Source of the DNA: Marinobacter goseongensis
Lineage (GTDB): Bacteria; Pseudomonadota; Gammaproteobacteria; Pseudomonadales; Oleiphilaceae
Direction: 5' to 3'
Assembly (NCBI RefSeq): GCF_023156235.1
Contig: NZ_JAKZAI010000004.1
Location: 1 to 64,000, forward strand
Length of the DNA stretch: 64,000 nucleotides
Shown piece by piece: positions 45,590 to 55,297 of this stretch. A model generated the notes under the pieces. It did not search any database. It had not been told where the DNA came from and saw only the letters and a program-made list of their open reading frames with translations. Position numbers and translations under genes: made by a program. Each line of letters begins with the position of its first letter. The stretch's first letter is position 1.

Positions 45590-47389
45590 ATGTTTTTTGC
45601 GAAAAATGATCGTAAACAAGTCCTGGAACAAGCGCTTGACGCAGTCGTCAGTATCGATGAAAAAAACTGCATCACCTTCTTCAACGCCGCCGCCGAAAAG
45701 CTCTGGGGCTACCAGCGCAGCGAGGTGCTCGGCCAAAATGTGAAAATGCTGGTACCCCGCGATATTCAGGGCGAACACGACAGCTATATCGGGAAGAACC
45801 GGGAAACCGGCAAAGACATTATCGTCGGCACCAGTCGCGATGTGCTGATGACCCGCAAGGATGGCACAACGTTGTGGGCGAACCTGGCGCTGAGCAAGGT
45901 TGTTCAGGGCCGCTCGATTACCTACACCGCGTTCGTGCGCGACATTTCAGCCGAGCGTTCAAACCGCGAGATCATCAATCAGACACTGGAACAGGCACTT
46001 GACGCCGTGGTGACCATTGATGAAGACAACAACATCACCTTTGCCAACGCGGCGGCTGAAGAACTCTGGGGCTACGATCGCACGGAAATGATCGGCCAGA
46101 ACGTGAAAATGCTGGTACCCCATGACATTCAGGCCCGGCACGACGATCTGGTGAACGCCAATCGCCGCACGGGCGTGGACAAGATCGTCGGCACCACCCG
46201 GGAGGTACCCGTATTCCGCAGAAATGGCGAGAAACGCTGGGCCTCGCTGTCACTTTCCAAGATCCGTCTGGACGACCGCATTCTCTACACCGCGTTCCTG
46301 AAAGACGTGACCGAGGAGGTGACGCGCCGAGCCGAGTTTCAGATGCTGTCAATGGTGGCCAATGAGACCGACAACGCCGTCATCATCACCGATCCGAACC
46401 GGCACATTGTGTACGTCAACCACGGCTTCACACAGCTGACCGGCTACCATCTGGACGAAGTGCAGGGCAAAAGTCCCGGCGACCTGCTGCAGGGTCCTCA
46501 TACCGATGAAGCAACCGTCGAGAAAATCCGCACCAAAATCCGCAATAACGAGCCCTTCTACGACGAAATTCTGAACTACGACCGCGATCAGAAACCCTAC
46601 TGGGTGTCACTGGCGATCAACCCGGTGTTCAACGAGAGCGGCAAGCTGACCCACTATATTTCGATACAGGCCAACGTCACCCAGACCAAAGAGCAATCCC
46701 TGGAGTTCACCCGCCGCTTCGAAGCGATCAGTGAGAGCAACGGGGTGGGTGAGTGGGACCTCGAGGGCAGACTGGTGCGGGCCAACCACTATCTGGTGTC
46801 GCACCTGGGGGATGCCAGCGAAAATGATCTGGTCAAACGCGTCGGCAACCTGCGGGAAATCCTCGGGAAAGAGGTTTTCGACCGGGTTCTGAACGGTGAG
46901 CAGGTCCAGCAGAGCTTCAGTATCCGCAATGCCGGAGGCGCGGAGCACTGGTTTGATTCCACCGTCTGCCCGATTGCGGATTTCACTGGCAACGTGCGCT
47001 ACATCGTCACCTACGGCATCGACATCAACTCGAAGATGGAAGCGGTCAAGGTGACCGATCGTGAAATGTCACTGGTGCTGAGCTCTTCCAACGAGATCTC
47101 GAAAATTGTCAGCGTGATCAACGAGATTTCCGGGCAAACCAATCTTCTCGCGCTGAATGCCGCGATTGAGGCAGCCCGAGCGGGGGAGGCGGGCAGGGGC
47201 TTCGCTGTGGTGGCCGACGAGGTGCGGCAACTGGCGAAGAGAACCAGCCAGTCGGCGGATGAGATCAACCGTCTGGTGGCCGAAACCACCCAGCGGGTTG
47301 GCGACCTGGCAACCTCCATCCGCACACTGAACGCCGTCGCCGACGACGACGTCAAGGGTGCCAGTTCTGCGACGGCCAAAAGAGCCTGA
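45590..47389 (+). CDS. Soluble multi-PAS methyl-accepting chemotaxis protein
   Basis: 599 residues and no membrane segment. Four PAS modules: about 8-115, 130-240, 255-365 and 375-490. The first two are near-duplicates, both with [11 protein letters not shown]...I, NAAAE.LWGY and GQNVKMLVP. The short C-terminal signalling domain (about 500-590) includes the conserved hairpin tip [20 protein letters not shown] and [17 protein letters not shown]. The layout is like BdlA/Aer-type receptors, but the methylation helices are short. It probably senses redox or a small ligand and talks to CheA/CheW in the cytoplasm. Confidence 0.9.
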   Translation: MFFAKNDRKQVLEQALDAVVSIDEKNCITFFNAAAEKLWGYQRSEVLGQNVKMLVPRDIQGEHDSYIGKNRETGKDIIVGTSRDVLMTRKDGTTLWANLALSKVVQGRSITYTAFVRDISAERSNREIINQTLEQALDAVVTIDEDNNITFANAAAEELWGYDRTEMIGQNVKMLVPHDIQARHDDLVNANRRTGVDKIVGTTREVPVFRRNGEKRWASLSLSKIRLDDRILYTAFLKDVTEEVTRRAEFQMLSMVANETDNAVIITDPNRHIVYVNHGFTQLTGYHLDEVQGKSPGDLLQGPHTDEATVEKIRTKIRNNEPFYDEILNYDRDQKPYWVSLAINPVFNESGKLTHYISIQANVTQTKEQSLEFTRRFEAISESNGVGEWDLEGRLVRANHYLVSHLGDASENDLVKRVGNLREILGKEVFDRVLNGEQVQQSFSIRNAGGAEHWFDSTVCPIADFTGNVRYIVTYGIDINSKMEAVKVTDREMSLVLSSSNEISKIVSVINEISGQTNLLALNAAIEAARAGEAGRGFAVVADEVRQLAKRTSQSADEINRLVAETTQRVGDLATSIRTLNAVADDDVKGASSATAKRA

Positions 47390-47397
47390 CGCGATCC

Positions 47398-47601
47398 TCA
47401 GCGCTTTACCAGCGCCAGAAAGGCACCCGCCACCACCGCCGCAGCGCCACCGATGAGGTACCACATGGTTTCATCGGTGAAGCGGCCGGTGAGCGTCTCG
47501 GAGATCTGATCGCCGACCGACTCAGACGACTGCCATCCGAAAAACAGCAGCAGTACGCCGACCACTAACAACACCACGCCCATGATTTTTGCTGTGCCCA
47601 T
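47398..47601 (-). CDS. DUF3185 small membrane protein
   Basis: 67 residues with two membrane helices (about 5-22 and 47-65), a short polar loop (GWQSSESVGDQISETLTGRF) and a basic end. This is the layout of the DUF3185 family, of unknown role. GGAGG lies about 7 bases before ATG 47601; the longer upstream frame lacks support. It is convergent with the chemoreceptor gene, 8 bases apart. Confidence 0.8.
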   Translation of the reverse strand: MGTAKIMGVVLLVVGVLLLFFGWQSSESVGDQISETLTGRFTDETMWYLIGGAAAVVAGAFLALVKR

Positions 47602-47675
47602 TCTCTTTCCTCCGTTTGGAATGCGGTAAACACCTGAAACCATAGACCGGTTTCGCTGTGGAAGAAAGGGCAAGC

Positions 47676-48494
47676 CTAGACCGCAACGGGCCAGAGTGGC
47701 TCCGGCTCGGTGGGGCCGTCCGGATCTTCCGGTTCCCACTGCCGGCCCAGATACCCCAGTATCGCCTCCTTGAGCTCACTGCCCTGGCCCAGCCCCTGAT
47801 TGCCGAACAGGCGGTTGAATTCCAGTACGTAGGGGTAGCCGCCAACGAGCGCAATATCAAAGCCGGCGTGATCCACGCCCAGCTCCCGTGCCAACCTTAA
47901 CGCCAGCTCCGTCGCTACCAGCGGCACCGGACTGGTATCAATACGCCCGCCCCGGGCCACGTTGTTGTAAAAACCCTGATCCGCCTGGGTGCGCCAATAG
48001 GCGGTGACCACCTGATCACCGACGACCACAACCCGCACATCCCGATCGATGGGCAGATACTCCTGGGCATACAGCACCGGCGTATCCTCGCAGTAACGAC
48101 GCCAGTCATCCCGGGTTTCGATCAGCCAGACTCCCTCGCCCATACTGGCCTTCGGCAACTTGGCCACGAACGGGTGGGTCATGGTGTTCCAGATCAGTTC
48201 ACGCTCCTGCGGACCGTTCGCCTCGATCACCGTCCAGGGGGTGTGCTCCGGTGCGACCGTCTGGAACGCCCGTGTCATCTCTACCTTGTCGTGGCCAATG
48301 CGGTAGCTGGCAACACTCGGAAATACCCGACACTTCAGGCCATGAACCAGGGCATTCAGCTGCCAGTATTCCGGAAACAGAACCCAGTCTGCGTCACGCA
48401 GCAGTTCTTTGTGGCGAAGGAATTGATCGGGTTTGAGGACGGTGGTGTTTGGGAAGCCCAGCGTCCGGAAGATATCGAAGGAAACAAGGTGCAT
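47676..48494 (-). CDS. RimK-like ATP-grasp ligase
   Basis: 272 residues. ATP-grasp features: the Lys in VAKLPKASMGEG, the central strand YAQEYLPIDRDVRVVVVGD, the basic GGRIDTSP loop and the metal site in YPYVLEFNRLFGNQGL. It should join an amino acid to a protein, peptide or small carboxylate using ATP, as RimK does with Glu. Its N terminus (FDIFRTLGFPNTTVLKPDQF) is not RimK-like and may define the substrate. No partner gene is recognised nearby. A G-rich region prone to quadruplexes precedes it. Confidence 0.8.
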   Translation of the reverse strand: MHLVSFDIFRTLGFPNTTVLKPDQFLRHKELLRDADWVLFPEYWQLNALVHGLKCRVFPSVASYRIGHDKVEMTRAFQTVAPEHTPWTVIEANGPQERELIWNTMTHPFVAKLPKASMGEGVWLIETRDDWRRYCEDTPVLYAQEYLPIDRDVRVVVVGDQVVTAYWRTQADQGFYNNVARGGRIDTSPVPLVATELALRLARELGVDHAGFDIALVGGYPYVLEFNRLFGNQGLGQGSELKEAILGYLGRQWEPEDPDGPTEPEPLWPVAV

Positions 48495-48564
48495 GATGCA
48501 GCGGCACTCAGGGTGGAATTGAGCGCATTTTATACAGCGGCTGGTGGTTGGCAAGTTGTTTTTT

Positions 48565-48640
48565 GGGTCTGGCTTTGGGTAGGACTGGGTGAGTTGGGAG
48601 AGCGGGGTAGGCCCCCTCTACCCCCATCACCCCCCAACCC
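48565..48640. repeat. G-quadruplex-prone DNA on both strands plus hairpin
   Basis: On the plus strand, GGG runs at 48565, 48577, 48587 and 48596 with loops of 6-9 bases, then GGGG at 48604. On the minus strand, 48612-48640 contains GGGGG-TAGA type runs: GGG, TT, GGGGGG, TGAT, GGGGG, TAGA, GGGGG. Between them GGGGTAG and CTACCCC (48604-48624) make a 7-bp hairpin. It sits between hrpB and the ATP-grasp gene. Confidence 0.75.
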
Positions 48641-48668
48641 GCAGTCCCAAAACAGAAACCCCGAAAAA

Positions 48669-51149
48669 TCACCGAGCCGGACGCTTCTTGGTGCCCTGCT
48701 GCGCCACGGCAGTCAGAGGGTCCTCCGGCCAGGGATGTTTGGGGTAGCGGCCGCGGGTATCTTTGCGAACCTCCGGATAGATGTTACGCCAGAAGCTGGC
48801 CAGATCGGCGGTGACGGCCAGTGGTCGCTGTGCTGGTGACAGCAGGTGGATCACCACCGGTACCCGTCCGCCGGCCACTCTCGGGGTCTCGGTCCAGCCG
48901 AACAGGGCCTGGAGCTTGGCGGCCAGTACCGGGCCGTTGTCGGCGGTGTAATCCAGGCGTACCGACTGTCCGGTCGGGATAGCAAGTGCGACCGGTGCCA
49001 GGGTCTGAAGCTGTTGCTGTTGCGGGTAATCCAGCAGACTGTTGAGGGCAGACATCAGCTCCATCCGGCGCAGGTCCGACCAGCGCCCCATTCCCGCCAT
49101 GAACGGTCCGAGCCATTGCTCCAGGCTGGCCAGTAACGCTGGTTCAGAGGTGTCGGGCCAGCCGTCTTCCGGGCAGGTGTGCGCCAGCAGTTGCACGCGG
49201 GCGCACCACTGGCGGCTGCTCTCGGTCCAGGGCAGACTCTCCAGTCCTTTCTTGCGGATGGCGTTCAACAGGCCCCGCTGGACCAGTTCGGGAGCCACCT
49301 GGGCCAGCGCTCTTTCCTGCAGCACCAGCTCGCCCAGTTTTCGGACCTTGCGGGCTACCACGGTGCCGCGGGCGTCATCCCAGTGAGCCTCTTCCGTGTC
49401 GCGGATGTGGCTGGCCAGATCCTGTTCCAGATCCGCCAGATCCACCGGGTCCGCCAGGTAGATGGTCGCCTCCCGCGCCTTGCCATCCAGCTCGGCCGCG
49501 ACCAGCCAGTCGTGCCGTGCCAGTGGATCCCCGTCACGCAAGGCCGCGCCTTTCCCGTTGCTGAGCTGATAGCGCGGCGCATCGCCGGAGCGCCTGCGGG
49601 CGATGCGATCAGGGTAAGCCAGCGCCAGTAGCCGGCCGATTTCGGTTTCTGTTGGCGTTTGCGGGCCGCCGCTCGATTGACCAGCCAGACGCCGCGCCGC
49701 CTGGCCCACCGCCTGCAGACGGGCCGGATCGATTGAACGGTGGCCGCGCTCGCCGTGGAGCACGCGAATGCGCTCGTGCATATCGGCGCCGGAACCGGGG
49801 CCCAGCAGGTCGCGCTCACCCAGCAAGGCGGCGAGTTCGGCGGCCAGCACCCCGCACCCGAGGGATCGCCCGCGCAACACCATGTGGGCGAGGCGGGGGT
49901 GAATGCCCAGTTCGCGGGCGGCTTTGCCATGATCGGTGATGGCCCCGTCCGCATCCAGCATGTCCAGCCACTGCAACAGGGCCACCGCCTGCTGCCAGTG
50001 AGCCCGCGGGGGTTCATCGATCCAGGCCACGCCGGTGGCGTCACGGGCTCCCCACTGGGCCAGCTCAAGCACCAGCGGTGCGAGATCCGCCTCGAGAATC
50101 TCCGGAGCGGTGTAATCCGCCAGCCCGAACTGCTCCGATTCCCGCCACAACCGGTAACACACGCCGGGCTCGATCCGGCCTGCCCGACCTTTGCGCTGCT
50201 CCGCTGAGGCTTTCGACACCCGGCCGGTCACCAACCGGGTCATGCCGCTGTTGGCATCAAACACGGCACGGCGCTGCTGGCCGCTGTCGATCACCACCCG
50301 CACACCTTCAATGGTCAGACTGGTTTCGGCAATGGCGGTGGCCAGCACCACTTTGCGTTGGCCACCGGTCGCCGGTGTAATGGCGCGGTCCTGCTCCGCA
50401 GACTTCAGGTTGCCGTACAACGGGGCGATCACTACCTCAGGCGGCAACCGATTCCGCAGCTGTTGCTCCACCCGGCGGATCTCCCCGGCACCCGGCAGGA
50501 ACACCAGCAAAGAACCGGACTGCTCCTGCAGCGCCTCGTGAACCACCGCAACCACCTGATCCACCACCCGGCCCTGGCGGGGCAGCGGCCGGTACAGCAC
50601 CTCGACCGGGAACGCCCGTCCCGCACTGCTGAGCACCGGCACATCACCAAGAATGTTTGCAATGGGGGCGGTATCCAGCGTCGCGGACATCACCAGCACC
50701 CGCAGATCCTCCCGCAACGCCTGCTGGGATTCCCGCACCAGGGCAAGGCCGAGATCCGCCTGCAGGGAGCGCTCGTGGAACTCGTCAAAGATCACCGCGG
50801 CGTAGTCTTCAAGCATCGGATCGCTCTGGATCAGCCGCGTCAGAATGCCCTCGGTCACCACTTCAATGCGGGTCTGCGCCGATACCCTGGTGTCCAACCG
50901 GGTGCGATAGCCCACGGTCTGCCCGGGTTTTTCTCGCAGCTGACCGGCCATGAAGCGGGCTGCCGACCGCGCCGCCAGGCGCCTCGGCTCCAGCATCAGG
51001 ATCTTGCGATCACCGCGCCAGGGGGCATCCAGCAGGGCCAGTGGCACACGGGTGGTTTTACCGGCCCCGGGGGGAGCCTGGAGCAGCACCGTGGTGGTTT
51101 CGGCCAGAGTGGCGGTGAGCTTTGGAAGGATGTTGTTGATGGGGAGCAT
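48669..51149 (-). CDS. hrpB: ATP-dependent helicase HrpB
   Basis: 826 residues, the usual length of HrpB (DEAH/RHA family). Walker A is APPGAGKTTRVP, the DExH box is FDEFHERSLQ, motif III VMSATLD, motif VI QRKGRAGRIEPG, followed by the helicase-associated domains and the HrpB C-terminal domain (GRWSDLRRMELMSALNSLLD). RNA helicase of unclear role in most bacteria. The start ATG lacks a ribosome site. It is monocistronic by appearance, with a 147-base gap to the MFS gene upstream. Confidence 0.93.
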   Translation of the reverse strand: MLPINNILPKLTATLAETTTVLLQAPPGAGKTTRVPLALLDAPWRGDRKILMLEPRRLAARSAARFMAGQLREKPGQTVGYRTRLDTRVSAQTRIEVVTEGILTRLIQSDPMLEDYAAVIFDEFHERSLQADLGLALVRESQQALREDLRVLVMSATLDTAPIANILGDVPVLSSAGRAFPVEVLYRPLPRQGRVVDQVVAVVHEALQEQSGSLLVFLPGAGEIRRVEQQLRNRLPPEVVIAPLYGNLKSAEQDRAITPATGGQRKVVLATAIAETSLTIEGVRVVIDSGQQRRAVFDANSGMTRLVTGRVSKASAEQRKGRAGRIEPGVCYRLWRESEQFGLADYTAPEILEADLAPLVLELAQWGARDATGVAWIDEPPRAHWQQAVALLQWLDMLDADGAITDHGKAARELGIHPRLAHMVLRGRSLGCGVLAAELAALLGERDLLGPGSGADMHERIRVLHGERGHRSIDPARLQAVGQAARRLAGQSSGGPQTPTETEIGRLLALAYPDRIARRRSGDAPRYQLSNGKGAALRDGDPLARHDWLVAAELDGKAREATIYLADPVDLADLEQDLASHIRDTEEAHWDDARGTVVARKVRKLGELVLQERALAQVAPELVQRGLLNAIRKKGLESLPWTESSRQWCARVQLLAHTCPEDGWPDTSEPALLASLEQWLGPFMAGMGRWSDLRRMELMSALNSLLDYPQQQQLQTLAPVALAIPTGQSVRLDYTADNGPVLAAKLQALFGWTETPRVAGGRVPVVIHLLSPAQRPLAVTADLASFWRNIYPEVRKDTRGRYPKHPWPEDPLTAVAQQGTKKRPAR

Positions 51150-51267
51150 GTTTTTTGTTTGGTCAGGACTGCGTTGGTTGGGGAGGGTATTCCGGTTGTC
51201 GCGTCAACTTACCATGGTTGAACTTGGGTTTGTCTGAGAGAAACGGTTTTTGGAGTTTGAGCTGTTT

Positions 51268-51295
51268 GTCGGATTACGGTTTTGCCTGATCCGAC
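51268..51295. repeat. REP-like palindrome, copy 2
   Basis: GTCGGATTA (51268-51276) and TGATCCGAC (51287-51295), one mismatch from perfect dyad. It matches copy 1 at 28246-28273 in arms and overall length. It directly abuts the 3' end of the YbfB-type MFS gene, upstream of hrpB. Confidence 0.7.
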
Positions 51296-52489
51296 CTATT
51301 CCGAAGCAGGCACAAAAAACACGAACACCAGCCCGAACGCCAACGCCGCCACTCCGATCCCGAATGCGCTGACCAGCGTACCCCCCGCATCCAGCCACTG
51401 CTTGGTCAGCCATGGGCCCACCATCTGGGTGAAGCCATACAGCGCCACCATGGCTGCCGACAAACGGGGCCCCTGATGGGGATGCAGGGCGCGACCAATG
51501 CGCTGGGTCAGCAGCACAGTGCCGAGGAAAGTGCTCCCCACCAGGGCGGCGCACAGAATCAGGCCGATCTCGCTGGGCAGCACCACCGCCGCCAGCACAC
51601 CGGCCAGTTGGATGATGAAGTTCAGCTTCAGCGCCGGCAGGTCGCCCAGTCTGGCGCCCAGCCGGTTCCAGAGCCAGGGCGCGGGAATGGTCACCAGAGC
51701 AACAATGAGCCAGGTGCCGTTCAGTAGCCAGTGCCCGGGTGGCAGCTGTAATTTCGCCAGCAGCGGCAAAAAGGTCATGGGCAGGATGTATCCGAGGCCG
51801 GCGCCAGCGTAGGACAGAAACAGCGGGATACTGGCGCGATCCAGCAACGGCGTGGTGGTTTTGACCGGCTTGCCGCTGGCGGCGCCCTGGCGCACCGGCA
51901 GCTCCAGTGCCATCAGGCGCGCAGCGCCCCACCACGCCAAAGGCACGGACAGGAGGGCCACCGGCCACCACCGCCCGGCTCCTTGAAGCCAGTCATTGCT
52001 GCCGGTCACCACACCGCTGGAGAGCAACAGCCCCAGACCTACGCCGATGTACACCAGCCCGCTCATGGCTGCCCGGTTACGCAGAACCAGCCACTCCAGA
52101 ATCAGGGCCGGCGCCTGCACAAACACGATGCCGTTGGCGACGCCGTTCAGCCAACGGGTGGCGGATATGACGGTGAGGTGATCGGTCTGGGTCAGGATCA
52201 GGGTGGTGGCAACGTGCACCGCCAGCGACACCGGCAACAGGGTGCGTATCTGGTCGACACGATGCCAGCGGATGGCCAGCAGTGCCCCCATCAGGTAACC
52301 CAGGTAGTTCCAGGTGGCGACCGCTGCGCCCTCACCGGCGCCAAACTGACCATCATCCACCAAATGGGGTAACAGCGGGGTATAAACGAACCGGCCGAGG
52401 CCGTGCACCACCAGCAACACCATCGCCCCGGCAGCAAGCACGGAGAAGAGTTCGCGGGGAGGTGGGGCAGTCTGCGGCAACGTGGTCAT
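51296..52489 (-). CDS. YbfB/YjiJ family MFS transporter
   Basis: 397 residues and 12 predicted membrane helices. The start region (FSVLAAGAMVLLVVHGLGRF, then YTPLLPHLVDDG) is the mark of the YbfB/YjiJ branch. Substrate is unknown. I use ATG 52489; a TTG three codons earlier is possible. There is no clear operon partner: the SCO gene downstream on the map ends 82 bases before this start, on the same strand but transcribed toward this gene. Confidence 0.85.
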   Translation of the reverse strand: MTTLPQTAPPPRELFSVLAAGAMVLLVVHGLGRFVYTPLLPHLVDDGQFGAGEGAAVATWNYLGYLMGALLAIRWHRVDQIRTLLPVSLAVHVATTLILTQTDHLTVISATRWLNGVANGIVFVQAPALILEWLVLRNRAAMSGLVYIGVGLGLLLSSGVVTGSNDWLQGAGRWWPVALLSVPLAWWGAARLMALELPVRQGAASGKPVKTTTPLLDRASIPLFLSYAGAGLGYILPMTFLPLLAKLQLPPGHWLLNGTWLIVALVTIPAPWLWNRLGARLGDLPALKLNFIIQLAGVLAAVVLPSEIGLILCAALVGSTFLGTVLLTQRIGRALHPHQGPRLSAAMVALYGFTQMVGPWLTKQWLDAGGTLVSAFGIGVAALAFGLVFVFFVPASE

Positions 52490-52570
52490 AACGGGCAACC
52501 CTGAAGAAAACAGGGGCGCAGTTTAAGCCAATGGCAGGATGATGTCAGCGCGACCTTGGGCGGGGGCGGT

Positions 52571-53233
52571 TCAGCCCGCCCGCGGGTGACTGGCTTTCGA
52601 CCACTCGTAGATGCGCTCGAACGCTTCCGCCAGGGCTTCTGGATCATGGGGCGGCTGGAGCACCGCGATCATGTCACCGTCCGGATTCAGCAACGCGAAA
52701 TGGCCGCTGTGGTCCACCAGCAGCTCGCCGTCCACCTGGCGGTGAACGAACACCGCATTCAGGCTTTTGGCCACCTCGCGCAGGGTGTCGATATCACCGG
52801 TCAGGCCGTGGAAGTTCTCGCCGAAAAAATCCGTGTAATTGCGGAGCTGTTCGGGCGTGTCGTAGTCCGGATCGGCGGTGATCAGCAGATAGTCCGGCTG
52901 GGGCAGTTCCTCCGACAGCAGGTTATCCGTTTGCCGCAGGTTGGCCATGGCCGCCGGGCAGATGTCCGGGCAATTGGTGTAGCCGATAAAGGCGAAGGTC
53001 CAGCGCCCTTTGAGGTTTTCGCGGGTGACGGTATCGCCCTGTTCGTTCAGCAGCTCGAACTCCGGCAGCGGGCGCCCGATATCGTACACGTAAGTGTTCA
53101 ATTCGGTCAGTTCCGGCGCCGGCACAGGTTCCTGTTCGCCAACACTGAATACCTGCCGCCCGACCACCAGCCCGAATACCAGCATCACGACCAGCAGCAG
53201 AATAATCAGGGTCAGGCGAATCGAGCCGTTCAT
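52571..53233 (-). CDS. SCO1/SenC copper chaperone
   Basis: 220 residues. One N-terminal membrane anchor (about 8-27) precedes a thioredoxin-like domain. The copper ligands are Cys-x-x-x-Cys in GYTNCPDICPAAM and His in LVDHSGHFALL. It delivers copper to the CuA site of cytochrome oxidase subunit II on the periplasmic side. It closes the minus-strand assembly operon after ctaB with 22 bases between the genes. Confidence 0.93.
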   Translation of the reverse strand: MNGSIRLTLIILLLVVMLVFGLVVGRQVFSVGEQEPVPAPELTELNTYVYDIGRPLPEFELLNEQGDTVTRENLKGRWTFAFIGYTNCPDICPAAMANLRQTDNLLSEELPQPDYLLITADPDYDTPEQLRNYTDFFGENFHGLTGDIDTLREVAKSLNAVFVHRQVDGELLVDHSGHFALLNPDGDMIAVLQPPHDPEALAEAFERIYEWSKASHPRAG

Positions 53234-53255
53234 GCAATCTCTCTCGGTCGTTGGG

Positions 53256-54176
53256 TCAGAAGAACACGAAGTGGTCTACCAGCAGCACCACAAACAGGGC
53301 CATCAGGTAAGTAATCGAGTACTTGAAAGTATTGAGCGCCACCCGGCGGTCATCGCCTCTCAGCAGGCGGATGGAGTACTGCAGGAAACGCAGCCCCAGA
53401 GCCAGTGCACCCACCAGGTAAATGCCCCCGGACATGCCGGTGACGAACGGCAGCACGCTCACGGCCAGCAGCATGAAGGTGTACAGAACAATGTGCAGCT
53501 CGGTGTACTTGTTGCCGTGGGTCACCGGCAGCATGGGAATGCCGGCCTTGGCGTATTCCTCTTTGCGATGAATTGCCAGCGCCCAGAAATGGGGCGGCGT
53601 CCAGGCGAAGATGATGAGTACCAGCAACAGGGCATGGCCATCCACCTGACCGGTTACCGCGGTCCAGCCCAGCAGGGGCGGCATGGCACCGGCGAGGCCG
53701 CCGATAACAATGTTCTGCGGTGTCGCACGCTTGAGAAAGAGGGTATAGACGCCGGCGTATCCAACCAGCGATGCCAGCGTAAGCCAGGCCGTCAGCGCAT
53801 TGACCTGCCACACCAGCACGGCCATGCCGGACGCCGCCAGCAAGGTGGCGAACACCATAGCGTCCAGCGGGCTGATCTTGCCGGTGGCCACCGGTCGTTT
53901 GCGGGTGCGGGCCATCACTGTGTCAATTTTCTGGTCAACCACGTGGTTCACCACCGCCGCCGCCCCGGCGAGCAAGGCGATGCCCAGGTTACCGTACAGC
54001 AGCACCTGCCAACCGGGGACGCCGGGCGCCGCCAGCAGCATGCCAATCACCGAGGTCAGGATCATCAGGGCCACAACGCGTGGCTTGGTCAGTTCCAGGA
54101 AGTCCCGCCATGAAATGGTGGTATCTGTATTACTGGCAGCGCTCTGGGCCGGCAGTGTTTCCGCATGCTCGCTCAT
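53256..54176 (-). CDS. ctaB: Protoheme IX farnesyltransferase (heme O synthase)
   Basis: 306 residues of the UbiA prenyltransferase family with about nine membrane helices. The Asp-rich site is NHVVDQKIDTVMARTRKRP, and a second conserved region is WTPPHFWALAIHRKEEYAKA. It adds farnesyl to heme b, the first step to heme a. The ATG overlaps the ctaA stop by four bases (ATGA), which decides the start at 54176. Also named cyoE in other species. Confidence 0.95.
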   Translation of the reverse strand: MSEHAETLPAQSAASNTDTTISWRDFLELTKPRVVALMILTSVIGMLLAAPGVPGWQVLLYGNLGIALLAGAAAVVNHVVDQKIDTVMARTRKRPVATGKISPLDAMVFATLLAASGMAVLVWQVNALTAWLTLASLVGYAGVYTLFLKRATPQNIVIGGLAGAMPPLLGWTAVTGQVDGHALLLVLIIFAWTPPHFWALAIHRKEEYAKAGIPMLPVTHGNKYTELHIVLYTFMLLAVSVLPFVTGMSGGIYLVGALALGLRFLQYSIRLLRGDDRRVALNTFKYSITYLMALFVVLLVDHFVFF

Positions 54177-55273
54177 GCCGTCACCTCTCGGTTGATTGTT
54201 GTTGTGTTCTGGCGGTTTACCGCATGGGTTTGCGGTTGTTCTCTCAGTCGCCACAGCAGGTTGATCACTGTCAGCAGCAAACCGGCGCCCATGGCGTTGT
54301 GAGCCACCGCAATAGAGAGTGGTATATGGAAGGCCACGTTAGCAAGCCCCAAAGCAATCTGTGCGACCAGAACGATGGCCACCAACTGCACGTGCCACCC
54401 CAGGGGACTGCCGCGGAAGCGACGCCACATCAGCGCCAGCAGCACAGTGAAATAGCCAAGGACCAGCACCGCACCGACCCGGTGAGTAACGTGAATGGCA
54501 ACCCGGCCATCGGCGGTCAGCTGGCCACCCAGATAGTTGGGGCCCACATGCTGGGCAACATCGAAACCGTGTTGGAAATCCATGTCCGCGGGCCACCACT
54601 CACCTTGGCAGGTGGGCAACTCCGGGCACGCGACCGCAGCGTAGTTGGCGGCGGTCCATGCACCGAGCGCAATTTGCATCACCACCAGCGCCAGGCCGCC
54701 GAACAGCCACGGCCGGAAGCGGCCGGCGGGGCGGCGGCCCCGGTCCGGTTCAGGGGTGTCCTTCTGCCGGCCACGCAGGCGCAGAGTCAACAGGGTGAGC
54801 ATGCTGATGGTGGTGAAGCCACCCAACAGATGGAGCGCAACCACCTGTGGCCAGAGCTTCAGGGTGACCGTCCACATGCCAAACGCGCCCTGAAGCACGA
54901 TGAACCCGGCAATGAACACGGGCAGTTTGACCGGCAGATCCTCGCGGCGATGACGAACGGCGTAAGCCGCCAGCCCGAACACCACCAGGCCAAGAATACC
55001 GGCGGCATAACGGTGAATCATTTCCGGCCAGCCCTTTTCCACTTCCACCGGTGTGTCCGGGAAGCGGGCGTTGGCAATGGCAATGCTTTCCGCACTCTGG
55101 GGCACGGACAGGAAGCCGTAACAGCCGGGCCAGTCCGGACAGCCGAGACCGGCATCCACCAGTCGTGTCCACGCGCCCAACATGATCACCACAGATGCCA
55201 GCAGGGTGGCAAACAGCGACCAGCGCCCGAGAACACGGGCACGGTGGGAAAGAGAAGCCTGAGGCTGGTTCAA
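54173..55273 (-). CDS. ctaA: Heme A synthase CtaA/COX15
   Basis: 366 residues, about eight membrane helices. It oxidises heme O to heme A. Family features are GAWTRLVDAGLGCPDWPGCYG, the heme-ligand His in EMIHRYAAG and VALHLLGG, and in the second half VTHRVGAVLVLG and AVAHNAMGA. The frame opens at GTG 55291, but GGAGG lies 8 bases before TTG 55273, so I choose the TTG. The 3' end overlaps ctaB by four bases. Confidence 0.94.
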   Translation of the reverse strand: MNQPQASLSHRARVLGRWSLFATLLASVVIMLGAWTRLVDAGLGCPDWPGCYGFLSVPQSAESIAIANARFPDTPVEVEKGWPEMIHRYAAGILGLVVFGLAAYAVRHRREDLPVKLPVFIAGFIVLQGAFGMWTVTLKLWPQVVALHLLGGFTTISMLTLLTLRLRGRQKDTPEPDRGRRPAGRFRPWLFGGLALVVMQIALGAWTAANYAAVACPELPTCQGEWWPADMDFQHGFDVAQHVGPNYLGGQLTADGRVAIHVTHRVGAVLVLGYFTVLLALMWRRFRGSPLGWHVQLVAIVLVAQIALGLANVAFHIPLSIAVAHNAMGAGLLLTVINLLWRLREQPQTHAVNRQNTTTINREVTA

Positions 55274-55297
55274 AGTCCACTTCCTCCACACATCAGA

